Shown here: positions 24,605 to 30,836 of the stretch, piece by piece
How positions within the stretch are numbered: the stretch's first letter is position 1
Layout of the letters: every line of letters begins with the position of its first letter
Origin: a virus
Length of the DNA stretch: 61,219 bases
Direction: 5' to 3' (one strand)
Virus record (IMG/VR): IMGVR_UViG_3300023074_000002
Location: 1 to 61,219 of that record
Notes under the pieces: model-generated
The model's input: the letters and a program-made list of their open reading frames with translations, nothing else
Databases searched by the model: none
What the model was told of the DNA's origin: nothing
Position numbers and translations under genes: made by a program

Positions 24605-24724
24605 TCCTAAAGATGCAACAAGAGGCCGTCATTAAATAAATAGAGAAGCAGATTGGTAGTAATGTTTCCAAAGACGGTATTGTTCTACCCCAGCGAGGCA
24701 GCGGACAGTCGGAAAGACGATAAA

Positions 24725-24830
24725 GGTTAACGTAGCTCAATTGGTAGAGCGGCTCGGAATGCAGTTCGAATCTGTTTACAGTTTTGGTAACTCTGGGCAA
24801 TGATGTGGATTCGACCTCCACCGTTAATCC
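24725..24830 (+). tRNA. tRNA-like element with enlarged anticodon region
   Basis: Acceptor stem G726-G732 (GTTAACG) pairs with 822-828 (CGTTAAT), one G-U, and G725-C829 can add an eighth pair. T733-A734 take the place of U8-A9. The D arm GCTC-AATTGGTA-GAGC is at 735-750. A perfect T arm GTGGA-TTCGACC-TCCAC is at 805-821. CCA is not encoded. Between D and T arms there are 54 bases instead of about 23-38. They hold a second T-loop-like TTCGAAT and a TTTGGTA loop (possible UGG), but no standard anticodon arm. It is either an interrupted or decayed tRNA, or a tRNA-like domain of a larger RNA. Confidence 0.5.
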
Positions 24831-24845
24831 AAATTCAGTAAAACA

Positions 24846-25080
24846 AGGCAGTAAAAAAATGATAGCGAAAGCTAAAGTAAAAAGTATTGCCTAAAAAGTC
24901 GGACGGACTATAACGACACTTGCCAAAGGATAAATGGAACGTGAGTAACCTACGGACGTAAAAGGTGCTGGATAAGCTAATAGCAGACCAAAAGTAAAAC
25001 GATACATGCCGCTTTGATTAGTGTTGGCTGCGTTATTAAAGGGCGTATTGTTGCGCCTCACAAAATTAAAGTACACTATT
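24846..25080 (+). ncRNA. Gene-free stretch with small hairpins between tRNA-like element and tmRNA
   Basis: About 235 bases without a credible gene. An 8-pair stem (24846-24853 / 24885-24892, one G-U) encloses a TAGC-GAAA-GCTA hairpin with a GNRA loop. Further short stems are GTCG/CGAC (24898-24917) and a GGGCG/CGCCT hairpin at 25040-25057. It may be the 5' part of the RNA precursor or a separate RNA. Confidence 0.35.
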
Positions 25081-25100
25081 ACAACAACAGGCGAAAGCCT

Positions 25101-25173
25101 TTAAGAATATGAAAGTTGTTTGACGATTATTTGTGCCTTTGTTCGGACGCGGGTTCGATGCCCGCCGCCTCCA
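25101..25173 (+). ncRNA. tmRNA acceptor piece (mature 5' end approximate)
   Basis: This piece carries the 3' strands of P2 (25110-25116, 25126-25131, 25137-25141), the conserved TTCGGACGCGGGTTCGA region, the T arm and the 3' acceptor strand. A GGC-GAAA-GCC hairpin just upstream (25089-25100) probably marks the processing site. The same GCCTTT-type sequence begins the next RNA units. The exact 5' end cannot be read from sequence. Confidence 0.7.
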
Positions 25174-25226
25174 CAATGTAGCCTATGGTTGCAGTATTGC
25201 CGCCTCCCTTGAGTAAGGAGGCATAC
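25174..25226 (+). other. tmRNA intervening segment
   Basis: 53 bases join the two tmRNA pieces and should be removed. It contains the hairpin GCCTCC (25202-25207) / GGAGGC (25217-25222). It also repeats GCCGCCTCC (25199-25207), a copy of the acceptor 3' strand region (25164-25172). In the uncut precursor the copy could pair with the GGGGGCG strand in place of the true partner. Confidence 0.65.
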
Positions 25227-25350
25227 GGGGGCGAATGGTTTTGACGGCAAAGTGTAGGGTAATAATAGACTTTCAGAAAGCCATAAACGGCAACTCAATA
25301 CAATTTCAACCAGCCGTTGCTTTTAAAGCAGCCGCTTAGTTGACGAAACT
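25227..25350 (+). ncRNA. tmRNA coding piece with tag reading frame
   Basis: Starts GGGGGCG, then the GGTTTTGACGG region and the P2 5' strands (248-252, 261-266, 269-275 of 25 kb). A tag frame follows. The best reading starts at GGC 25289 and gives GNSIQFQPAVAFKAAA, ending at TAG 25337-25339. The resume codon could be a few codons earlier, since the frame is open back through A-I-N. The Ala-Ala-Ala end fits the small hydrophobic C-terminus read by ClpXP-type proteases. AACGGC/GCCGTT can pair within the tag region. Confidence 0.75.
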
Positions 25351-25351
25351 T

Positions 25352-25378
25352 GCCCCCTGCGACAATGGGGGCTTTTTT
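25352..25378 (+). terminator. Rho-independent terminator after the tmRNA coding piece
   Basis: GCCCCC (25352-25357), a nine-base loop, GGGGGC (25367-25372) and six T. It closes the tmRNA transcript. Confidence 0.88.
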
Positions 25379-25399
25379 ATTATCAAAATTAAGGCGAAA

Positions 25400-25572
25400 G
25401 CCTTTTAAAATAAATAACAGTTGTAACTACATTATCCCTTGTGCTGTATCTGAACGGCTGGGTTAGGCAAAGTAAAGATGATTTCTGCGTTACAACTGCG
25501 TGTCGTGTGATACTTGGTCAGCTAATCTTTATATCAGGGTTGGGTACGTTTCCAGAAACGCCTTTTAAAATA
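25400..25572 (+). repeat. 13-base direct repeat flanking an RNA unit
   Basis: GCCTTTTAAAATA occurs at 25400-25412 and 25560-25572. A related GCCTTTAAGAATA lies at 25097-25109 in front of the tmRNA acceptor piece. Two of the three copies follow a GGC-GAAA-GCC hairpin and the third a CGTTT-CCAG-AAACG hairpin. They look like shared processing or start signals for the RNA units that follow each. Confidence 0.55.
25418..25531 (+). ncRNA. Structured RNA unit with a predicted pseudoknot
   Basis: Perfect 10-bp stem CAGTTGTAAC (25418-25427) / GTTACAACTG (25489-25498). From within its loop, TAAAGAT (25473-25479) can pair with ATCTTTA (25525-25531) beyond the stem, an H-type pseudoknot. No credible gene on either strand. 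Followed by a CGTTT-CCAG-AAACG hairpin (25547-25560). Confidence 0.5.
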
Positions 25573-25665
25573 GACGGCAGTAACTAAGAGTTAGACCATA
25601 GCGATAATGGCTGCCGTCCAATTTAAACCACAATTATTAGCCATGTAGTTATCGCTGGAGCCTAC
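25573..25665 (+). ncRNA. Structured RNA unit with predicted kissing loops
   Basis: An 8-bp outer stem GACGGCAG (25573-25580) / CTGCCGTC (25611-25618) encloses two hairpins (TAACT/AGTTA and CCAT/ATGG). The loop AGCGATA (25600-25606) of the second is complementary to TATCGCT (25650-25656), which itself lies in the loop of a GTAG/CTAC hairpin (25645-25648 / 25662-25665). These elements are visible and exact; the function is unknown. Confidence 0.55.
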
Positions 25666-25835
25666 GATTGGGCAAAGAAATGCAATCATGTTACGAGAGT
25701 AGATAAATAAGACGAAAGTAAATCCTGCGGTCGGCGCGAAAGAATCAATCCCTGTAAGGTGTATGGGTACAAGGGCAAAACAGCCTGCTAAATTTTGTCA
25801 CTTATGAAAAAGTAATCTTAGAGTTTGAAAATCGA

Positions 25836-25866
25836 AAAAGGGGCAGCAATCATGTTGCCTCTTTTT
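25836..25866. terminator. Bidirectional terminator before the early operon
   Basis: AAAAAGGGGCA / TGCCTCTTTTT, eleven pairs with one G-U and a ten-base loop. It has A-rich and T-rich flanks that serve both directions. It separates the RNA region from the genes starting at 25939. Confidence 0.75.
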
Positions 25867-25938
25867 AATGCAGCACATTTTGTCCCAAGCCAAAATTAAA
25901 AATGCAGAGGGTTTTATTCACAATTAAAAATTATTGAA

Positions 25939-26349
25939 ATGTCAAATAAAACTAAGTGGACACATTTTTGGGATATGCACAGCGGAGGCGGCACGAAGGA
26001 GCCACCGTATGAAAACATATACATAGAAGCTCAAGAAGATGAAGCAAAAGTTATTTTTTACAATAGGTTCGGGCACAATCCAGATAGGGTTTCTTGTACA
26101 TGTTGTGGTAACGACTATTCTATAAGCGAAAGCGAAACGATAGAACAAGCAACTGGATTTCACAGGAATTGCGATTGGGGAAAAAAAGAGAAAGGGTACA
26201 TCGAGCAAAAGAAAGAAACAGCCTACGGGGAATACAAAACTGTTCCCGAATACGAGAAAGAGGATAATGTTTTATTCATTCGAGATGCTGAAATACAGCC
26301 AAACGAAAGGATAGGCGAAGTTCCCGAAGAGGGATATGTATGGATGTAA
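25939..26349 (+). CDS. Hypothetical protein with a CxCC-G zinc-like motif
   Basis: 136 residues. A C-T-C-C-G-N-D-Y motif near residue 53 and H-R-N-C-D-W near 77 suggest a small zinc site. Trp-rich start. First gene of the long plus-strand early operon. I see no TAnnTTTG promoter in the 70 bases before it. Confidence 0.6.
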   Translation: MSNKTKWTHFWDMHSGGGTKEPPYENIYIEAQEDEAKVIFYNRFGHNPDRVSCTCCGNDYSISESETIEQATGFHRNCDWGKKEKGYIEQKKETAYGEYKTVPEYEKEDNVLFIRDAEIQPNERIGEVPEEGYVWM

Positions 26350-26381
26350 AACTAATCACTAACCCATAAAAACTAATTACG

Positions 26382-26600
26382 ATGCCACAAGAATCAATTA
26401 TTAATCATGAATTCAGAAACAGCGTTAATGCCGCTAAAAATTATAATACAGACCAGCTGTTTCAATTAATGCAAGTATTAGAGAAAAGACGAATGGCTAC
26501 AGAGTGGTATCAAGATGGCGAGGCTATTAAAAACTACATGTCAGCATGTAACGAACAGATAAAATCAATTCTTGGATTAAATAACGAACCTAAATCCTAA
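26382..26600 (+). CDS. Hypothetical helical protein (72 aa)
   Basis: 72 residues, helical, Asn/Gln/Glu-rich with no membrane segment. The end N-E-P-K-S is echoed by N-E-P-K-N in the next-but-one gene, where a similar 3' end (AACGAACCTAAA) occurs. Unknown function. Confidence 0.55.
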   Translation: MPQESIINHEFRNSVNAAKNYNTDQLFQLMQVLEKRRMATEWYQDGEAIKNYMSACNEQIKSILGLNNEPKS

Positions 26601-26603
26601 TTA

Positions 26604-26705
26604 ATGGAACAGTGCACCCTATACGAGAATGCAATAGCACAACTAGAATTAGATGTTGAGCGGTTGCACAAACTTATTAAAGAACTATTATCTAAAATTA
26701 TTTAA
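26604..26705 (+). CDS. Micro coiled-coil protein (33 aa)
   Basis: ATG at 26604, TAA at 26703-26705. 33 residues forming one leucine-heptad helix (A-Q-L-E-L-D-V-E-R-L-H-K-L-I-K-E-L-L). It fills the spacing between two genes and starts 3 bases after the previous stop. Confidence 0.45.
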   Translation: MEQCTLYENAIAQLELDVERLHKLIKELLSKII

Positions 26706-26708
26706 GCC

Positions 26709-26978
26709 ATGAAAATCGATTTTGACCATTGGAAAGGTGCCCAGATAGGTGACGAAATCCAAAACCAACAAGACCTTGAAAGAAGGTTGAGTATAATAAA
26801 AACATTCAATCCAACACTTACTCAAGATGGCGACAGTTTCTGCTTCCTGTATGGGACATTGCCGAATGACTGCATAGTTGGGTACGGCGACAATCCACAT
26901 GATGCAATGAATGATTTTGTAAACAGTTTTTACAATCAGAAATCGTCAAAAACATTAAGTAACGAACCTAAAAATTAA
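26709..26978 (+). CDS. Hypothetical protein (89 aa)
   Basis: 89 residues of mixed alpha/beta type, with a D-F-D-H-W-K-G-A-Q-I-G-D-E-I start and a G-Y-G-D-N-P-H-D-A-M-N-D-F helix near the end. The latter is seen in small phage proteins of the 'domain with conserved G-D-N-P-x-x-A' kind. No function known. Confidence 0.55.
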   Translation: MKIDFDHWKGAQIGDEIQNQQDLERRLSIIKTFNPTLTQDGDSFCFLYGTLPNDCIVGYGDNPHDAMNDFVNSFYNQKSSKTLSNEPKN

Positions 26979-26981
26979 TCC

Positions 26982-27323
26982 ATGTCCAGAAACACACGCA
27001 AATTCAATTTCGAAATTACCATTTTTGAAACTAAATGGAACGGGAAATTACTAAAAGACGAACAAGTAAAGAAGTTCGACCTACACATTAAAGGTCAGGC
27101 AACGGACAACGGTATCGAAGAAAAAGACCGATACGAATACGATGCTAGGATATTCAAGTGGCACCGTACAAGTGGCAACACGATACTATCAATTGACATT
27201 ACAGACGAGTACTTACACGCGGCATTGGTTGAATCAATTGACTTACTAGAGGATATACACCCTGCAATAATGAATCACATAGACACCGTATTTAATCATT
27301 CAGAATTATTACAACATCATTAA
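26982..27323 (+). CDS. Hypothetical protein (113 aa)
   Basis: 113 residues, beta-rich N-terminal half, helical C-terminus. Packed between neighbours with 3-base gaps. Not recognised. Confidence 0.5.
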   Translation: MSRNTRKFNFEITIFETKWNGKLLKDEQVKKFDLHIKGQATDNGIEEKDRYEYDARIFKWHRTSGNTILSIDITDEYLHAALVESIDLLEDIHPAIMNHIDTVFNHSELLQHH

Positions 27324-27326
27324 GCC

Positions 27327-27716
27327 ATGAGAGAACAATTTGTGCCCTACGAAATAGCGCTTAAACTTAAAGAATTAGGCTTTGATGGGCTGTGTTTGAC
27401 AAAATATGGGATGGCTTCATTAAGGATTTACGAGAACTATAAACCTTACCGAAACTCAGAAGACAGGTATAATGGAGGCTCTTTCTGTAATGACTTGTGC
27501 GCAGCCCCGTTATGGCAACAGGCGTTTGATTGGTTTAGAGATAAGCATAATCTGTTTTCTTATATAGATAGGGTATATGAAAAGGCTTTCTTTGACTATG
27601 AATACCTTATTGGACACATAGTTACGGGAGGTCATGAAACCTACGAACAAGCGCGATTGGCTTGTTTGGAAGAACTTATAAAAACCATAAAAACTAAACA
27701 ATCATGTACGACCTAA
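27327..27716 (+). CDS. Hypothetical protein (129 aa)
   Basis: 129 residues. The C-W-x-x-A-F-D-W-F-R-D-K-H pattern (here L-W-Q-Q-A-F-D-W-F-R-D-K-H) and the end with E-T-Y-E-Q-A-R-L-A-C-L-E-E-L-I recall a family of small hypothetical proteins common in Bacteroidota phages. No function assigned. Confidence 0.6.
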   Translation: MREQFVPYEIALKLKELGFDGLCLTKYGMASLRIYENYKPYRNSEDRYNGGSFCNDLCAAPLWQQAFDWFRDKHNLFSYIDRVYEKAFFDYEYLIGHIVTGGHETYEQARLACLEELIKTIKTKQSCTT

Positions 27717-27814
27717 GCGGAATTACACCAATGGGATTGCTTGCCACTTTTATAGCGGCTTTTATAGCGTATGCTGTTATTTACGTTTACTGCAAAACCC
27801 GAAAGAAGCAATGA
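27704..27814 (+). CDS. Micro membrane protein A (36 aa)
   Basis: ATG at 27704 inside the end of the previous gene, TGA at 27812-27814. 36 residues with one hydrophobic segment (L-L-A-T-F-I-A-A-F-I-A-Y-A-V-I-Y-V-Y) and a basic C-terminus (K-T-R-K-K-Q). Overlaps the next micro-gene by ATGA. Confidence 0.5.
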   Translation: MYDLSGITPMGLLATFIAAFIAYAVIYVYCKTRKKQ

Positions 27815-27924
27815 AAGAATTACTTACCGAGTTACTATCTATATCGCTACCGTTAATGGTGGCTTTTTTCTTTTTAAGGGTGGCTATTTGGCTGCACGGG
27901 TTACTTAAAAAATTATTAGCATGA
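27811..27924 (+). CDS. Micro membrane protein B (37 aa)
   Basis: ATG at 27811, TGA at 27922-27924. 37 residues with one hydrophobic segment (I-S-L-P-L-M-V-A-F-F-F-L-R-V-A-I-W-L). It overlaps genes on both sides by ATGA, so three genes in a row are coupled. The pair could form a small membrane complex. Confidence 0.5.
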   Translation: MKELLTELLSISLPLMVAFFFLRVAIWLHGLLKKLLA

Positions 27925-28163
27925 CTAGCAAAACGTTCTCTACACCAAAAGAACATGCCATATCACTACGAAATGAGTTTAGAATATTTACAGGCGTTGG
28001 GAAAGATGCCGATGGTGAACCTATTAACAACTACGCTGCGAGCAAACACGTCGCAAAGAAGTCCGCAATACTCGCTGTATCACTATTGATTGAAAACATA
28101 TACGGGATAGAAGAAATTGACTACTGGCGAGAGGTTATCAAATGCCTTAACGATTTAAAATAA
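27921..28163 (+). CDS. Hypothetical protein (80 aa)
   Basis: 80 residues, helical, coupled to the micro membrane pair. Not recognised. Confidence 0.5.
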   Translation: MTSKTFSTPKEHAISLRNEFRIFTGVGKDADGEPINNYAASKHVAKKSAILAVSLLIENIYGIEEIDYWREVIKCLNDLK

Positions 28164-28167
28164 TAAA

Positions 28168-28260
28168 ATGAACATAACAGACGAACAACCAAAGCCAATA
28201 GAGGAAATGCAGCCTCACGAAATAGTAAGGCTCTTAAATATTCATAACAATCAAAAATAA
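28168..28260 (+). CDS. Micro protein (30 aa)
   Basis: ATG at 28168 to TAA at 28258-28260, 30 residues with a single short helix. Spaced 4 and 6 bases from its neighbours. Plausible but short. Confidence 0.35.
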   Translation: MNITDEQPKPIEEMQPHEIVRLLNIHNNQK

Positions 28261-28266
28261 TTAACG

Positions 28267-28581
28267 ATGGAATTCTTAGGAACAAAAGGGGGCTGGAAAA
28301 TTAAAGAAGTTTTACTTGACAATGATTCGGTTTCTTATGACATATTAGCCAATATGGAATTCGGGTGGGGCGACTACTTGGGTGCAACTACTAGCAATGG
28401 GCTTTTAGGATGTAGCAAGAAAACGACAAAAGCGAATGCTCAACTCATCGCACACGCGCCTCAACTTTTGGAGATGCTTAAAAAGATGGTAGAAGAATTT
28501 AATGCCGAACATGCTTCACATTATGCTTCCGAATTGTGCTTAGACGCAATCGACCTAATCAAACAAGCCACCACTATATAA
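28267..28581 (+). CDS. Phage hypothetical protein with A-H-A-P-Q-L-L-E motif
   Basis: 104 residues. The N-terminal half is beta-rich. The C-terminal half has A-N-A-Q-L-I-A-H-A-P-Q-L-L-E-M-L, then A-I-D-L-I-K-Q-A, a pattern found in many uncharacterised phage proteins. The function is unknown even where the family is recognised. Confidence 0.65.
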   Translation: MEFLGTKGGWKIKEVLLDNDSVSYDILANMEFGWGDYLGATTSNGLLGCSKKTTKANAQLIAHAPQLLEMLKKMVEEFNAEHASHYASELCLDAIDLIKQATTI

Positions 28582-28599
28582 CCCCTTTAAAAATAAATT

Positions 28600-29469
28600 A
28601 TGGAACTTAGAAAGGCTACACGCCAAAAAGCTAAAATAAAACTAGGACTTTCAGCCGTAAGCGGTGGAGGCAAAACATATTCCGCTATACTCATAGCAAA
28701 GGGATTAACGGGCGATTTATCGAAGGTAGCTATCATTGATACCGAAAATAATAGTGCTGACCTATATGCACATCTAGGAGATTACAATGTGCTTCCATTG
28801 CAAGCACCGTACACCCCCGAAAGATACATACAAGCTATAACCGCATGTGAGGCGGCAGGCATGGAGTGTATTATAATTGACAGCATTACCCACGAGTGGA
28901 ACGGGAAAGGCGGCATACTGGACATTCATGGCTCAATGACAGGGAATAGTTTCACCAATTGGGCGCAGGTAACGCCGAGACACCAAAAGTTTATTGATAA
29001 AATATTGCAATGCAGTTGCCATGTGATAACGACCGTAAGGCGTAAACAAGATTACGACATGGTTAAGGACGGGAATAAAACGGTAGTTAATAAAGCTGGA
29101 TTAAAGGAAGAAACTAGGGAAGGGTTTGAGTATGAGTTGACCGCCAACCTAGAATTGGATATAAAGCACAATGCGAACGCCCTAAAAGACCGTACTGGCC
29201 TATTCATGGGAAATCCACCATTTACACCGAGCGAAGAAACTGGAGTGATGATAAGGGAGTGGTGCGATACAGGTGTTGACATGGCTGCATTGAATAAAGA
29301 AGAACTTGAAAACGCGCTTGAAAATCTAAAGAATTGTACATCGGTTGAAGATTTGACTTTTCTAAAGCAAGGGCTATCAACCTACGTAATAAATAACGAA
29401 GTATTCAAAGCCGCTGGATTTATAAGATTCAACGAACTTAAACCTAAACCTGAAACACAAAATAATTAG
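28600..29469 (+). CDS. RecA-like ATPase, probable Sak4-type single-strand annealing protein
   Basis: 289 residues. P-loop near the start: V-S-G-G-G-K-T-Y-S, K25-T26. Walker B C-I-I-I-D-S-I-T-H-E-W at 90-100. Then a helicase-like sensor region T-T-V-R-R-K. This matches the phage AAA_24 / Sak4 family of truncated RecA-like proteins that work with SSB in DNA annealing. Neighbouring NinB, RusA and SSB genes fit a recombination module. The call of ATPase is firm; annealing is inferred from the family. Confidence 0.82.
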   Translation: MELRKATRQKAKIKLGLSAVSGGGKTYSAILIAKGLTGDLSKVAIIDTENNSADLYAHLGDYNVLPLQAPYTPERYIQAITACEAAGMECIIIDSITHEWNGKGGILDIHGSMTGNSFTNWAQVTPRHQKFIDKILQCSCHVITTVRRKQDYDMVKDGNKTVVNKAGLKEETREGFEYELTANLELDIKHNANALKDRTGLFMGNPPFTPSEETGVMIREWCDTGVDMAALNKEELENALENLKNCTSVEDLTFLKQGLSTYVINNEVFKAAGFIRFNELKPKPETQNN

Positions 29470-29471
29470 AC

Positions 29472-29996
29472 ATGCAAGATTTACAATTTTCAGCCACTTC
29501 AATGCTGGCACTATTCGAAACCAACAAGAAAGAACGCTCCGATTTCATTCGACAAACAATAGAGCAAATAGAAAACGGCGAAGTGGATGCCCTACAAGTA
29601 CACTTACAGGTTAAGGCAATGGAAAGTATCATCGAAGGATTAACCAGCCGTGACGTCAAAAAGAATAAGGATAACATCGAATTTGCGAATCGTTACAATT
29701 CCGCTTTAATGGATGCAGCCGATAAGCATGGTAAAAAGTTTGATTTGCACAATGCTAGTTTTTCGGTTGGTGAAGTTGGCACGAGTTACAATTACGATGG
29801 ATGCAATGATGAAACATATCTTAACCTATTATCTGAATTTGAAACGGCAAAATCAAAACTTGATGAAAGGAAAAAGTTTCTACAAAATTTGCCCGATGCT
29901 GGCATGGAATATTTAAACAGAGAAACGGGGGAATTGGAGCGAATGTTCAAGCCTATTAAAACATCTACAACAGCATTAAAAGTATCATTGAAATAG
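29472..29996 (+). CDS. Hypothetical protein in the recombination module (174 aa)
   Basis: 174 residues. Helical first half, then a beta segment (Y-N-Y-D-G-C-N-D) and a helical end (L-K-V-S-L-K). It lies 3 bases from both the RecA-like ATPase and the NinB-like gene, so it is probably part of the DNA recombination module. No known motif. Confidence 0.6.
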   Translation: MQDLQFSATSMLALFETNKKERSDFIRQTIEQIENGEVDALQVHLQVKAMESIIEGLTSRDVKKNKDNIEFANRYNSALMDAADKHGKKFDLHNASFSVGEVGTSYNYDGCNDETYLNLLSEFETAKSKLDERKKFLQNLPDAGMEYLNRETGELERMFKPIKTSTTALKVSLK

Positions 29997-29998
29997 CC

Positions 29999-30433
29999 AT
30001 GAATAAGCTAGAATTAAATGGTAGGGTGTTATTTAATGGCACTCTATCAATACCGCTTAGGTCGCAAATAACAGAATGGTGCAATAGTCATTTAGACGCA
30101 CCTGTAAAGATGACGTTGGAAGTAAAGCGAAAGATACGCAGCAATCCCCAAAACGCATATTATTGGGGCGTTACGATCCCTTTGGTAAAGCAGGGATTTA
30201 AAGACATTGGACACCCTTTGAGCGAAAATGAAACCCATGAATTTCTAAAAAAGGAGTTCAATCTAAAAGAGGTCGAATTAGAAAACGGGCATAGCCTTAC
30301 ATTACCACAATCTACAACGGAACTAACAACCGTTGACTTTATGGAATACTTAGAAAAGATTGCACACTTCGCCGCAAACATGTTATCGGCACACATCCCC
30401 GCGCCCAACGAACAAACAGCATTCGATTACTAG
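29999..30433 (+). CDS. ninB: NinB-like recombination protein
   Basis: 144 residues. The centre has the NinB pattern R-S-N-P-Q-N-A-Y-Y-W-G-V, then T-H-E-F-L-K-K-E-F. NinB (Orf of lambda) helps recombination by binding SSB-coated single strands. It ends at 30433, and a 65-base stretch without a gene follows. Confidence 0.8.
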   Translation: MNKLELNGRVLFNGTLSIPLRSQITEWCNSHLDAPVKMTLEVKRKIRSNPQNAYYWGVTIPLVKQGFKDIGHPLSENETHEFLKKEFNLKEVELENGHSLTLPQSTTELTTVDFMEYLEKIAHFAANMLSAHIPAPNEQTAFDY

Positions 30434-30498
30434 CCCACCATGACGAGGAATTAAAAGCTACAATAGTAGAATAAATCACACTTTAAAATTAATCGAAA

Positions 30499-30750
30499 AT
30501 GTGGATAGAAACAAGCGCGGAAGTTTACTCCGTAATATTAGCAAAGCACAAAAAACAAATGTCTGTTCACAGTTCTTTTTCAGACCCAACAGGAACTGGC
30601 CACAGCTTCTCTACGGGCAAGCCCGAAATGATAACAGAATGGGGCTTTAAAATTTCAGGTAGCCCTATCTTGAAGGCACATTCTAACAAAGAAACAGAAG
30701 AACAAACTGATTGGGATACAAAATATTTTATTTCTTATACACCCCAATAA
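30499..30750 (+). CDS. Hypothetical protein (83 aa)
   Basis: 83 residues with S-F-S-D-P-T-G-T-G in the middle and no Cys. Not recognised. Followed by a terminator-like structure. Confidence 0.55.
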   Translation: MWIETSAEVYSVILAKHKKQMSVHSSFSDPTGTGHSFSTGKPEMITEWGFKISGSPILKAHSNKETEEQTDWDTKYFISYTPQ

Positions 30751-30755
30751 CCTTA

Positions 30756-30815
30756 CCCCTCAGCAATTAAATTAACTGCTGTTTATCCTCTTTCTTTCTA
30801 GGAAGGGGCTTTTTT
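30756..30815 (+). terminator. Probable terminator
   Basis: An outer CCCCT (30756-30760) / AGGGG (30804-30808) pair encloses a CAGCA/TGCTG hairpin (30761-30781) and is followed by C then six T. The two-part stem is unusual. Confidence 0.5.
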
Positions 30816-30836
30816 AATTAAATAAACAAATACACA

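Larger units (their letters stand above)
25089..25378 (+). ncRNA. ssrA: Circularly permuted (two-piece) tmRNA gene
   Basis: The 3' tRNA half lies before the 5' half. T arm: 25149-25165, GCGGG-TTCGATG-CCCGC. Acceptor strands CGCCTCC (25166-25172) and GGGGGCG (25227-25233) form seven pairs, with a G-U at the third pair, the alanyl-tRNA synthetase identity. The discriminator is A25173, and only C-A-A follows, so CCA would be added. After the 5' strand comes GGTTTTGACGG, the conserved tmRNA D-loop region. P2 pairs CAAAG/CTTTG, AATAAT/ATTATT and ACTTTCA/TGAAAGT across the two pieces. A tag frame and a terminator follow. tmRNA rescues stalled ribosomes by adding a degradation tag. Permuted forms are known from alpha- and betaproteobacteria, cyanobacteria and some mitochondria. 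I know of none for a Bacteroidota phage. Confidence 0.88.

Noticed and set aside
24585-25298. Minus-strand open frames across the tRNA-like/tmRNA region
   Set aside because: They lie over well-paired RNA features read on the plus strand, have no start context, and their translations look random (Pro/Ser/Cys-rich).
25089-25378. Ordinary one-piece tmRNA
   Set aside because: The 3' half is upstream of the 5' half, and no other 5' or 3' partner lies in the expected order within the region.
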